Assembly (NCBI GenBank): GCA_022567895.1
Contig: JADFGC010000002.1
Span: 1-41,405, forward strand
Length of the DNA stretch: 41,405 nt
Source: DRGT01 sp022567895
GTDB lineage: Archaea; Thermoproteota; Nitrososphaeria; Nitrososphaerales; Nitrosopumilaceae
Direction: 5' to 3'
Positions within the stretch are counted from its first letter, which is position 1; each line of letters opens with the position of its first letter. The notes beneath the pieces are model-generated. The model ran no database searches and was not told the origin of the DNA. It saw nothing but the letters and a program-made list of their open reading frames with translations. Positions 16,348-24,756 of the stretch are shown piece by piece. Position numbers and translations under genes: made by a program.

Positions 16348-17169
16348 ATGACAAAAACTTATGCTGTTATTGGGGATCCTATTGATCATTCTTTATCTCC
16401 AAACATTCACAATGCAGCTTTCAAAGAATTAGGACTTGATTGCGTTTACATTGGTTATAGAATTCCAAAAGGAGAATTAGAAGAAGGACTTGAATCATTA
16501 AAAAAAATAAAGATTGCTGGATTTAATGTAACGATTCCAAACAAAGTAGAGATTATGAAGTATCTTGATAAAGTTGATGAAGATTGTAGTCTTATTGGTG
16601 CATCAAATACAGTTACTAATACTGAAGGTGAGTTAAAGGGCTACAATACTGACATGGATGGCTTTTTAGAACCAATTAAGAGAAAAAATATTGCAATTGA
16701 AGGGGCCAAAGTATTATTGTTAGGTGCGGGAGGAGCTGCAAGAGCAATTGTTGCAGGGTTTGCAAAAGAAAAAGCAGGTTCTATAACAATTGCAAATAGA
16801 ACAGAAGAAAAAGCTGCTTCTTTATCACAGTTTGCACATAAAATTGGTGTTGACGCAAATGCAATATCACTTGATGAGATTGGAAATTCTGTTTCAGAAT
16901 ACAAATTCATAGTAAATGCAACTTCGATTGGATTAAAAAATGAGCAAACGCCATTGCCAACTGAAACAATCAATCAAGATTCCATAGTATATGATATCGT
17001 ATACATGCCAATGAACACTGATCTTATCAAAAAATCAAAAGAAAAAGGAGCAACTATAATCTACGGATATGAAATGTTGCTTGGACAAGCTACTAGAGCG
17101 TTTGAAATTTGGCACGGAGTGAAGGCACCTTATGAAGCTATGAAAAGAGCCATTCTTGGGGGATTTTAA
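16348..17169 (+). CDS. aroE: Shikimate dehydrogenase
   Basis: Reduces 3-dehydroshikimate to shikimate with NADPH. The 273-residue protein has the substrate-binding SLSPNIHNAAF, the catalytic lysine K66 (FNVTIPNK) and aspartate D102 (GYNTDMDGF). The nucleotide-binding GAGGAAR loop (126-132) is followed by ANRTEEK, which suggests NADP preference. The C-terminal GYEMLLGQA segment is also present. Its stop overlaps the start of the kinase gene by one base. Confidence 0.96.
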   Translation: MTKTYAVIGDPIDHSLSPNIHNAAFKELGLDCVYIGYRIPKGELEEGLESLKKIKIAGFNVTIPNKVEIMKYLDKVDEDCSLIGASNTVTNTEGELKGYNTDMDGFLEPIKRKNIAIEGAKVLLLGAGGAARAIVAGFAKEKAGSITIANRTEEKAASLSQFAHKIGVDANAISLDEIGNSVSEYKFIVNATSIGLKNEQTPLPTETINQDSIVYDIVYMPMNTDLIKKSKEKGATIIYGYEMLLGQATRAFEIWHGVKAPYEAMKRAILGGF

Positions 17170-18122
17170 TGTCTAAAGTAAAGGCTACAGTTCATGGCGC
17201 CATTTCGATTGTAAGTGCGATAGCCTCCGGAAAAGGTGCTGCTTTGGGAATTACTCCCAAAGTCGAAGTCATAATGGAGTCAATGCCAGGTTCAGGAATT
17301 TCAATAAAATCAGGTAGTCAGAATCTTAGCTCCAGATTAATTACTAGGACCATAGAGAAAATTGTTTCAAAAAAACAGCTCTCAGAAACAAAATTAAATC
17401 TATTATTGAATTCTGAAATGCCAACAGGATATGGATTGAAAAGTTCAAGTGCGATTTCGTCTGTTGTTGCCCTAGCTGCTGCAAAATTGTTTAAGCAAAA
17501 AATTGATGATTCAAAAATATTACTCGCAGGAGTTAACGCATCAATAGAAACCAAAGTTAGTCTCACTGGGGCATATGATGATGCATGTGCATGTTATTAT
17601 GGAGGATTTATGGTTACAGATAATTATAAACGAAAAATTATTAGTTCTAAAAAAGCTCCAACCAATCTTAAAGTTGTAATTTTTATTCCAAAATCAAGAA
17701 AACGTGGAAACATAAAAAAATTAAAGACTTTGAACACAGTTTTTGAAAGAGCATGGAANNNNNNNNNNNNNNNNNNNNNNNNNNNNNNNNNNNNNNNNNN
17801 NNNNNNNNNNNNNNNNNNNNNNNNNNNNNNNNNNNNNNNNNNNNNNNNNNNNNNNNNTTTTGCAAAAAATGAAGATTATTGGAATGCAATGATACTAAAT
17901 GGATTTGCCACTTCATCAATATTGAATTCTGATCCAAAATTAATTACACAACTTGTTGAAAAAGGAGCTATTGGTGCATCAATTTCTGGAAATGGTCCAT
18001 CAGTAGCTGTAGTCACAAAACAATCAAACATTTCAAGAATAAAGAAGGTCTTTTCTTCATTAGAGGGAAGAGTGACTGTCACGCAAATAAACAACAAGCG
18101 AGCTGAAGTTCATGAATTGTAA
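17169..18122 (+). CDS. aroK: Shikimate kinase, archaeal GHMP type (interrupted by an N gap)
   Basis: Phosphorylates shikimate at O3 using the GHMP-kinase fold that replaces bacterial AroK in archaea. Motif 2 is clear (MPTGYGLKSSSAISS, about residues 78-92), and the C-terminal GHMP motif is GASISGNGPSVAVV. Bases 17759-17857 are 99 Ns, so 33-34 residues around position 197-230 are unknown. The frame is the same on both sides, so the gap length is plausible. It overlaps aroA by 11 bp. Confidence 0.92.
   Translation: MSKVKATVHGAISIVSAIASGKGAALGITPKVEVIMESMPGSGISIKSGSQNLSSRLITRTIEKIVSKKQLSETKLNLLLNSEMPTGYGLKSSSAISSVVALAAAKLFKQKIDDSKILLAGVNASIETKVSLTGAYDDACACYYGGFMVTDNYKRKIISSKKAPTNLKVVIFIPKSRKRGNIKKLKTLNTVFERAWXXXXXXXXXXXXXXXXXXXXXXXXXXXXXXXXXXFAKNEDYWNAMILNGFATSSILNSDPKLITQLVEKGAIGASISGNGPSVAVVTKQSNISRIKKVFSSLEGRVTVTQINNKRAEVHEL
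17759..17857. other. Assembly gap (99 N)
   Basis: A run of 99 undetermined bases inside the shikimate kinase gene. Reading frame is conserved across it. It shows the sequence is a scaffold from a draft assembly, which bears on how the frameshifts elsewhere should be read. Confidence 0.99.
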
Positions 18123-19368
18123 AGTGGATAAAGCAAAAATTTCTGGCAAAATAGTTTGTCCTTCAAACAAAAGTTATACTCACAGAGCCGTATTTTTGGC
18201 CTCACTTACAAAAGGAGAAAGCACTATTGAAAATATTTTGCATTCAGCAGATACAAAAGCAACAATTGAAGCCTGTAAAAGATTTGGTGCAAAAATAAAT
18301 GAAAACGGTAACAATCTCGTTATCAATTCTGATTCATCAATTCATGCGTCAACAATTGATGCAGCTAATTCGGGCACAACCATCAGAATAGCAACAGCTA
18401 TTGCCAGTTTAGCTGATGGAAAATCGACACTTTCAGGCGATGCTAGCCTAAATCAAAGACCCATGAAGCCTTTGTTAGATGCTTTAGAATCAATTGGAGC
18501 AAAGTGCTCATCTAATGACGGCAAACCGCCGGTTGAAGTTTCTGGAATAATAAAAGGTGGCGAACTGTCCATTCTCGGAAATATTTCTAGTCAGTTTATT
18601 TCGGCATTGATGATTGCAGCTCCATTATCACAAAATGGAATAATTTTGAATATTGAAGGGGATTTGGTTTCAAAACCATATCTTGATGCAACCATTTCTA
18701 TAATGAAAAAATTTGGAGTTGATGTTAAAACTGAAATTCCCTACAAAAAATATTCAATTAACAACCAAACATACAACTCTTCTTCAGTGACTATTCCATC
18801 AGATTTTTCAAGTTTAGCTTTGCTTCTTTCAGCTTCTATCCTAATTGGAGATAATTTGCAAATTGAAGCTACATTGAGTGATTTACCTCAAGGTGATGAG
18901 TACTTTATTGAAATTTTAAAAAAATTAGGGGCAGATGTTGATATTAATGGTAACATCATTACTGTAAAATCTCCAGAAAAATTAGATGGTGGAAAATTTG
19001 ACCTAAGTAATACGCCAGATCTTTTACCACCACTTTCTATTCTTGCATTAAAAACAACAAATCCTATTGAAATTTTTAATGTAAAGCATGCGAGATACAA
19101 AGAAACTGATAGAATTGCAATACTTGCAAGAGAACTACAAAAACTTGGAATCAAAGTAGAAGAAAAAGAAGATGGATTAATTTTACATTCGTCAGATGAG
19201 CTTAATGGTGCAAACCTAAACTCTGAAAATGATCATAGATTGTTTATGACGTTTTGTATTGCAGGAATGTACGTTGGTAATTGTATTGTATCTGATGCAG
19301 AATCAGTAAATGTTTCTTATCCTAATTTCATTGATGATGTGAACGCCATAGGTGGAAAAATAAAGTAG
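18112..19368 (+). CDS. aroA: 5-enolpyruvylshikimate-3-phosphate synthase
   Basis: Transfers enolpyruvyl from PEP to shikimate-3-phosphate. The 418-residue protein has the N-terminal PSNKSYTHRAVFLASL, the central ANSGTTIR and LNQRPMKPLLDAL, and the C-terminal RYKETDRIAILARELQKLG and NDHRLFMTF. Length is typical for the family. The start codon overlaps the kinase gene by 11 bp, indicating translational coupling. Confidence 0.96.
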   Translation: MNCKVDKAKISGKIVCPSNKSYTHRAVFLASLTKGESTIENILHSADTKATIEACKRFGAKINENGNNLVINSDSSIHASTIDAANSGTTIRIATAIASLADGKSTLSGDASLNQRPMKPLLDALESIGAKCSSNDGKPPVEVSGIIKGGELSILGNISSQFISALMIAAPLSQNGIILNIEGDLVSKPYLDATISIMKKFGVDVKTEIPYKKYSINNQTYNSSSVTIPSDFSSLALLLSASILIGDNLQIEATLSDLPQGDEYFIEILKKLGADVDINGNIITVKSPEKLDGGKFDLSNTPDLLPPLSILALKTTNPIEIFNVKHARYKETDRIAILARELQKLGIKVEEKEDGLILHSSDELNGANLNSENDHRLFMTFCIAGMYVGNCIVSDAESVNVSYPNFIDDVNAIGGKIK

Positions 19369-19380
19369 TCGCATAAGGAA

Positions 19381-19388
19381 TTATAAGC
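19381..19388 (+). promoter_or_regulatory. Internal TATA box before aroC
   Basis: TTATAAGC lies 24-30 nt before the TTG start at 19411, inside the cluster, where the gap widens to 42 bp. It suggests a second leaderless transcript for aroC and downstream genes. Confidence 0.55.
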
Positions 19389-19410
19389 ATCGTTAAATGT
19401 AACTAAATTA

Positions 19411-20505
19411 TTGTCAGGTAGCTCAATTGGTAAAAGACTAGTTTTAACAAGTTTTGGAGAAAGTCATGGTAGTTGTGTGGGTGCCGTTTTAGATGGTTGC
19501 CCTGCAGGATTGGACCTACAAGAAAAAGACATTCAAAAAATGCTTGATGTGAGACGCCCAGGTCAGTCAGTCATCACGACCCAAAGAAAAGAAGGAGACA
19601 AAGTCGAAATTCTTTCAGGAGTTTTTAGAGGACAAACTACTGCTGCACCAATAACTATGATAATTTGGAATAAAGATCATGATTCGCGTGTATATGATAG
19701 TCTTAAGACAAAGCTAAGACCAGGACATTCAGATTTTCCCGCCATGATAAAGTACAAAAAACTAAATGATTATCGTGGCGGAGGTAGATTCTCAGGACGA
19801 TTAACTGCAACCCATGTTATGGGTGGTGCAATTGCACGAAAATTACTCAAAGTTACTTTAGGAATTGAAACATATTCTTACACTATTCAAATTGGAAAAA
19901 CACGGATGGCAAAAACTCCTTCTACAAAAATGTTAAAATCAATTTATTCAAATGATGTCAGATGTCCTGATGCTACCACAGCAAGAAAAATGAAAACTGC
20001 AATTCTTGCTGCACGAAAAAAAGGTGACTCTCTTGGTGGAATAATAGAATCGGTTACAACTAATTTGCCAGTTGGCATAGGTGAGCCAATTTTTGATTCC
20101 ATAGAATCTGATATCAGTAAAGCAATCTTTTCGATCCCTTCTGTAAAAGGAGTAGAGTTTGGTTCAGGATTTGAGGGTTCTAGTAGTTTTGGTTCACAAA
20201 ATAATGATCTCTATATTATGAAAAAAGGAAAAATCATTACAAAAACAAACAATGCTGGTGGAATTTTAGGTGGATTATCTACTGGAATGCCAATTATTAT
20301 GCGAGTTGCTTTCAAACCTGCATCTTCTATTTCAAAAAAACAATTAACAATAGACATTAAAACAAAAAAGCCAACAATTTTGAGAGTTGAAGGACGACAC
20401 GATCCGTGTGTTGTGCCAAGAGCACCACCAGTTGTTGACTCTATGGTTTCTCTCACTCTTGCGGATCTTGCATTACAAGGTGGCTTCATAAAACCAGTTC
20501 TCTGA
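19411..20505 (+). CDS. aroC: Chorismate synthase
   Basis: Converts EPSP to chorismate with reduced flavin. The 364-residue protein has the N-terminal signature SFGESHGSCVGAVLDGCP, RRPGQSVITTQRKE, the core YRGGGRFSGRLTA and the C-terminal EGRHDPCVVPRAPPVVDSM. The start is TTG 19411, two residues before the conserved GSSIGKRLVLTSFGES opening, with a TATA box at the right distance. The fusion gene follows after 2 bp. Confidence 0.97.
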   Translation: MSGSSIGKRLVLTSFGESHGSCVGAVLDGCPAGLDLQEKDIQKMLDVRRPGQSVITTQRKEGDKVEILSGVFRGQTTAAPITMIIWNKDHDSRVYDSLKTKLRPGHSDFPAMIKYKKLNDYRGGGRFSGRLTATHVMGGAIARKLLKVTLGIETYSYTIQIGKTRMAKTPSTKMLKSIYSNDVRCPDATTARKMKTAILAARKKGDSLGGIIESVTTNLPVGIGEPIFDSIESDISKAIFSIPSVKGVEFGSGFEGSSSFGSQNNDLYIMKKGKIITKTNNAGGILGGLSTGMPIIMRVAFKPASSISKKQLTIDIKTKKPTILRVEGRHDPCVVPRAPPVVDSMVSLTLADLALQGGFIKPVL

Positions 20506-20507
20506 AA

Positions 20508-21872
20508 ATGTCAGACATAGACCAATTACGTAACAAAATGGACGAGATTACTCTCGAGATGATTAAGTTATTGAAGGCTAGAATGCAAATTGCCAAAGAA
20601 ATTGGCGAGATTAAAAAAAACCTAGGAAAGCAAGTTACTGATGAATCTAGAGAAGAAAACTTACGAAACAAAGTAGTTTCCTTATGTAATGAAGTGGGTT
20701 TAGAAGAACCCATAGGAACAAAATTTCTAAATTTTCTACTAAATGAATCAGTTAAAGTTCAATCTACAAATAAGCAGACACATCTTTCAATTTTCCTAAA
20801 AGCAAAGAGTCTAGAAGAGCAAGGGAAAAAAATTATCCATATGGAAGTAGGTGAACCTGATTTTTTACCACCAATTGAAGTAAAAACTGCTTTAGAAAAA
20901 GTCTATGATGAAGGGTTTCTAAAATATGGACAAGCTAAAGGTTTGCCTAAATTTCGTTCTGCTCTGGCAAAAAAAACTTCTGAAACATTCGATGTAAATA
21001 CTACACAAGAAAATATTCTTGTCTCACCAGGAGCTCGTTTTTCTGTTTTCTTAGCAATTACAACATTGCTAAATCCAGGAGACGAGATAATTGTCATTGA
21101 ACCTGCTTGGCCAGCATACAAAGATTGTGCATTAAATGCTGGAGTTAAGGTGAGAGCAATTCAGACAACTCTTGAAAGTAAATGGGAGCCAAGCATTAAG
21201 AAAATTGAGGATGCAATTAATTCAAACACAAAAATGATAGTACTTAACTATCCAAACAACCCAACTGGAAAAATCCTTCCAATAAATCTACAAGATGAGA
21301 TAATTAATCTTGCAAGAAAAAACAATTTGTTTGTTTTAAGTGATGAAATCTATGCACAGTATTCATACAAAGATTGGAAAAGCATTCTTTCATACAATTA
21401 TGAAAAAAGTATTGTTACTCAATCATTTTCAAAATCTCATGCAATGACTGGATTTAGAATAGGATACGCAATTTCAAATCCAGAAATTATAGACAAAATG
21501 TCAAAGCTACAAGCATTATGTCTCACCAATGTGTCAGAACCTATTCAATTTGTGGCACTTCAAGCATTGAATGCTGATACTTCTAACAATACAAATATCG
21601 TAAAATCTAGACTTGAAGTATTGATACAAAAAGCAAAAGCTATTGGACTTGAATTTGTAGAACCAGATGGCTCAATGTACCTTTTTGCTAAAGTTCCAAA
21701 GGATGGATTTGACGGCACTGAGTTTGCAAATTCATTACTGGACCGTGGACTTGCAGTAGCGCCTGGCGAGGGATTTGGAGATTGTAAAGATTTTATTCGA
21801 ATTTCTGCTTGTCAGGACGAAAAGGCACTAATTGAAGGCATGTCTATACTTCAGAATATTCTAATGGAGTAA
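20508..21872 (+). CDS. Fused chorismate mutase (AroQ) - class I aminotransferase
   Basis: A two-domain protein of 454 residues. Residues 1-85 are an AroQ helical chorismate mutase with expected arginines (R8, R25), EIGEIKK and a DESREE segment. Residues 90-454 form a PLP aminotransferase of the aspartate/aromatic class, with the Schiff-base lysine K309 (SFSKSHAMTGFRIGY), NYPNNPTGK near 247-255, SDEIYA and a C-terminal FIRIS arginine. It would rearrange chorismate to prephenate, and the second domain may transaminate an aromatic keto acid or prephenate itself. It sits between aroC and tyrA, exactly where both activities are needed. Aspartate specificity for the aminotransferase is an alternative. 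Confidence 0.9.
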   Translation: MSDIDQLRNKMDEITLEMIKLLKARMQIAKEIGEIKKNLGKQVTDESREENLRNKVVSLCNEVGLEEPIGTKFLNFLLNESVKVQSTNKQTHLSIFLKAKSLEEQGKKIIHMEVGEPDFLPPIEVKTALEKVYDEGFLKYGQAKGLPKFRSALAKKTSETFDVNTTQENILVSPGARFSVFLAITTLLNPGDEIIVIEPAWPAYKDCALNAGVKVRAIQTTLESKWEPSIKKIEDAINSNTKMIVLNYPNNPTGKILPINLQDEIINLARKNNLFVLSDEIYAQYSYKDWKSILSYNYEKSIVTQSFSKSHAMTGFRIGYAISNPEIIDKMSKLQALCLTNVSEPIQFVALQALNADTSNNTNIVKSRLEVLIQKAKAIGLEFVEPDGSMYLFAKVPKDGFDGTEFANSLLDRGLAVAPGEGFGDCKDFIRISACQDEKALIEGMSILQNILME

Positions 21873-21875
21873 GAA

Positions 21876-22733
21876 TTGGCTAAAAAAATTACAATAATTG
21901 GAGCTGGGGGCAAGATGGGCCAATGGTTTGCCAAATTCTTTTCTGAGAGCGGATTTGAAATAACAGGTTATGATTCAGAAGTAAAAATTTCTAGCAAATC
22001 AATAATAAAATCAGATTCTCTAGTTGGATCAATATTGAATACTGATTATGTGATTTTGTGTACACCTACAAGAAGAACACCAGAAATTATTAGATTAATT
22101 GCAAAAGAAATGAAACGTGGAACATATCTTATTGAAATTTCATCACAAAAATCTAAAACAATTACATCTCTTTCAAAAATGCCTTCCAAAATAAATCCAA
22201 TTTGCATACATCCAATGTTTGGACCAGGTACAAAAAAAATCAAAGGTAAAAACATTATTTCAATACCAGTCAAAGATGCAAAAAATGAACTGTCAGTAGC
22301 AAGATCACTTTTCCCTGGAGCTAATTTTGTAACTATAGATGCTGCTGAACATGATAAAAAAATTGCAGTCATTCTAGGATTAACTCATTTGGTGAATTTA
22401 GTTTTTGCAAACATATTATCAAAAGATGAAAAGATTTCATTAACTGAAAAAATGTCGGGGACAACATTCAAGGTACAAAAGATTCTAGCTGAAAGTATTA
22501 TGACCGAATCCCCAGAACTAATAGAAACTATAATCGCAAATCCAGAAATTAGAAGGTTTGCAGAAGAGTTTTGGAAGGATATAGGTAGGTTGCTAACAGA
22601 TGTACAAGAAGGTAAAACTGAAGATGTTGTAAACTATATAAAATCGGCCCAAGAGCGATTGGCTGAAAATACAAGTTTAGAATCATCATACAAGAAACTA
22701 ACGACTATGGTAAATGCAATTGAAAAGAAGTAA
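21876..22733 (+). CDS. tyrA: Prephenate (or arogenate) dehydrogenase
   Basis: Oxidatively decarboxylates prephenate towards tyrosine. The 285-residue protein has an N-terminal Rossmann fold (TIIGAGGKMGQW, residues 5-16). The family signature appears as SSQKSK and HPMFGPGTKKIKGK, and GLTHLVNLVF gives the catalytic-histidine region. The helical dimerisation domain ends at about 285. There is no fused mutase; that activity is in the preceding gene. The start is TTG 21876, 3 bp after the upstream stop. If the upstream aminotransferase acts on prephenate, the substrate would be arogenate. Confidence 0.9.
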   Translation: MAKKITIIGAGGKMGQWFAKFFSESGFEITGYDSEVKISSKSIIKSDSLVGSILNTDYVILCTPTRRTPEIIRLIAKEMKRGTYLIEISSQKSKTITSLSKMPSKINPICIHPMFGPGTKKIKGKNIISIPVKDAKNELSVARSLFPGANFVTIDAAEHDKKIAVILGLTHLVNLVFANILSKDEKISLTEKMSGTTFKVQKILAESIMTESPELIETIIANPEIRRFAEEFWKDIGRLLTDVQEGKTEDVVNYIKSAQERLAENTSLESSYKKLTTMVNAIEKK

Positions 22734-22738
22734 TTATT

Positions 22739-23143
22739 ATGCGTTCGACCAAAATTGTTACGTCATTTATTACTAGTAATGAAAAATTTCTCCTCTTAAA
22801 AAGAAGTGAAAAGGTGAAAAGTATGAAAGGTCTTTGGGCAGGAATCAGTGGAATAATTGAAAAAAATGAAGAACCACTCCAAAGAGCAAAAATTGAAATT
22901 TTTGAAGAATTAGGAATTAAAGAAGATCAGATAAAATTACTAAAAACTGCAGAGCGAATGCGAGTGGTATCACCTCAATACAAAAACCACGAATGGGAAA
23001 TTTTTCCATTTTTGTTTGAAGCAAACAATCCTGAGATAAAGCTGAATTGGGAAAATTCAGAGTATAAATGGATTTCAGCTGATGAACTAAATAATTACAA
23101 AACAGTTCCAAATTTGGAAAAAGTATTACTCAGTTTGTTGTAG
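22739..23143 (+). CDS. Nudix hydrolase
   Basis: A 134-residue pyrophosphohydrolase of the Nudix superfamily. The Nudix box is recognisable (GIIEKNEEPLQRAKIE followed by IFEELGI) with the metal-binding glutamates kept, but the usual Arg of the RE pair is Ile. The start is ATG 22739, 5 bp after tyrA, so it is the last gene of the aromatic run. It converges on thiC with an 18-bp overlap. The substrate cannot be inferred; the hydrophobic strand TKIVTSFITSNEKFLLLKR is a standard Nudix opening. Confidence 0.85.
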   Translation: MRSTKIVTSFITSNEKFLLLKRSEKVKSMKGLWAGISGIIEKNEEPLQRAKIEIFEELGIKEDQIKLLKTAERMRVVSPQYKNHEWEIFPFLFEANNPEIKLNWENSEYKWISADELNNYKTVPNLEKVLLSLL

Positions 23144-24454
23144 ATTTTCAGTTTCTTTTTGATATTTTCTTTGTTGTGGCAACATAAGGTAAACACATGC
23201 ACCGCCACACATAGTGCAAGGAACGTTGTTGCCAGGATGTTGTCCAGTTCTACCGTGAATTTTTGCAGCCTCTTCAGGATCAATTGATAATGCTAATTGT
23301 GTTTCCCAATCAAGTGTACGACGAGCTTCAGTCATTTTCATGTCCCATTTTATTGCTTTATCTCTAAGTTTTACCAAATCTCCAGCGTGTGCTGCAATTC
23401 TATAAGCAATTAATCCAGCTTTTACCTCTTCAGCATTTGGAAGTGCAAGATGTTCTGAAGGAGTAAGATAACACAATAAATCTACGCCTTCGCTTGCTGA
23501 GACTGCAGCTCCAATTGCACTTGCAATATGATCATGGCCAGATGCAATATCAGTAACTAACGGACCAAGTACATAATATGGCACATCACCTATCAAGGAT
23601 TTTGCCAACCTAACATTTGCAGCCACTTCATTTAGAGGCACATGGCCTGGGCCTTCAACCATCACCTGAACATCTTTTTCATGAGCACGCTTTGTTAAAC
23701 GAGATACATTGATCATTTCCTCAACTTGAAGCTCATCATGAGAATCTAAAATCGAGCCAGGTCTTAGAGCATCACCAAGACTAAAAGTCACATCGTATTT
23801 TCTAGCCATCTCAATTAGATAGTCATAATGTGAAAAGTAGGGATTCTCTTTATCGTATTTTAGCATCCATGCAGCAGTAATTGTTCCTCCCTTGCTTACC
23901 ACTCCAGCATATCGTTGAACCTTTAGAATTCTTTTTGCAATGTCTTTGGTAATTCCAGCATGAATTGTGGTATAGTCGACACCGTCTTTTGCATTATTTT
24001 CAAATGCGTTTAGAAAATCATCTTCAGATAAATCAAGTGGATTCTTATGAACTTCAACTCCGTGATTATATGCTTCATAAATTGGAACTGTTCCAAATGT
24101 CACATGAGCCACATCAAGTAGTTTTTTTCTGATTTCTCTTATATCTCCACCATCACTCAAATCCATAATTGTATCAGTATGATATTTTACGGCAACCTTT
24201 GCTTTCTCTACCTCTTCTTCCAAATTTACATTCAAGGTTGAAGTTCCAATGTTTACGTTAACTTTAGTTTTCAAACCTTTTCCAATTCCAACATTGTGAA
24301 TTTTTTGAGGTCTAACGTTGTTACTAGGGATTATGATTGAACCTTTTGCAATTTTTGGAATTAACCAATCTAAAGTTACATCTTCATCTTTTGCAACTAA
24401 TTTCATTTGTTCAGTAGCAACACCACGTCTTGCTGCACTCATCTGTGTAGTCAT
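23126..24454 (-). CDS. thiC: Phosphomethylpyrimidine synthase (thiamine biosynthesis)
   Basis: A non-canonical radical SAM enzyme that turns aminoimidazole ribotide into HMP phosphate. The 442-residue protein has GTSTLN, DTIMDLSDGGD, TTIHAGI, GDALRPGSI, VEGPGHVP and the C-terminal cluster motif CTMCGGAC. The cysteine spacing here is CX2CX3C, one shorter than the CX2CX4C of well-studied bacterial ThiC. It lacks the long N-terminal extension of bacterial forms, as usual in archaea. No TPP-riboswitch signature is visible upstream. The thiD-thiN fusion is nearby on the other strand. Confidence 0.95.
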   Translation of the reverse strand: MTTQMSAARRGVATEQMKLVAKDEDVTLDWLIPKIAKGSIIIPSNNVRPQKIHNVGIGKGLKTKVNVNIGTSTLNVNLEEEVEKAKVAVKYHTDTIMDLSDGGDIREIRKKLLDVAHVTFGTVPIYEAYNHGVEVHKNPLDLSEDDFLNAFENNAKDGVDYTTIHAGITKDIAKRILKVQRYAGVVSKGGTITAAWMLKYDKENPYFSHYDYLIEMARKYDVTFSLGDALRPGSILDSHDELQVEEMINVSRLTKRAHEKDVQVMVEGPGHVPLNEVAANVRLAKSLIGDVPYYVLGPLVTDIASGHDHIASAIGAAVSASEGVDLLCYLTPSEHLALPNAEEVKAGLIAYRIAAHAGDLVKLRDKAIKWDMKMTEARRTLDWETQLALSIDPEEAAKIHGRTGQHPGNNVPCTMCGGACVYLMLPQQRKYQKETENLQQTE

Positions 24455-24548
24455 GATAGACTATCTACCTCTAAGCCAAATTTAAACAATCACGACTAAA
24501 CGAATACAAAATTGATCGACTAAAAATTACCACTATATTGCTATTTTG

Positions 24549-24584
24549 GATCGTTGTTATATTATAGATCGCTGTATAATATGG
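24549..24584. repeat. 18-bp direct repeat in the thiC / zinc-ribbon promoter region
   Basis: GATCGTTGTTATATTATA (24549-24566) is followed directly by GATCGCTGTATAATATGG (24567-24584). A third GATCG is at 24514, nearer thiC. The phase and AT-rich halves resemble operator half-sites overlapping TATA elements. No regulator is identified. Confidence 0.35.
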
Positions 24585-24688
24585 GGATAGGCATGAGGTT
24601 GATAAAGGAATGTAGACATTGTGGAAGAGAATTTCAAGGAATGAGTTCTGCTTTTTGTTCAGACGAATGTGCTAAAGAAGTATCATAA
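24581..24688 (+). CDS. Zinc-ribbon mini-protein (35 residues)
   Basis: ATG 24581 (or the in-frame ATG 24593) to TAA 24686-24688. The product carries CRHCGREFQG and, 10 residues later, CSDEC, making a four-cysteine zinc site like the small treble-clef fingers. A TATA element (TTATATTATA) lies about 28-35 nt before ATG 24593, which would make 24593 the leaderless start. It sits between thiC and the thiD-thiN fusion. Function unknown; RNA or protein binding is usual for this size class. Confidence 0.6.
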   Translation: MGIGMRLIKECRHCGREFQGMSSAFCSDECAKEVS

Positions 24689-24756
24689 TAAAAAATACTA
24701 AAAAAGTTACAGCAAAAATTGATTAGAATATTAACCATGGTTTTTCATGAAATAAA

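Noticed and set aside
24455..24580. TPP riboswitch upstream of thiC
   Set aside because: I could not find the conserved CUGAGA-type core or a matching fold on either strand.
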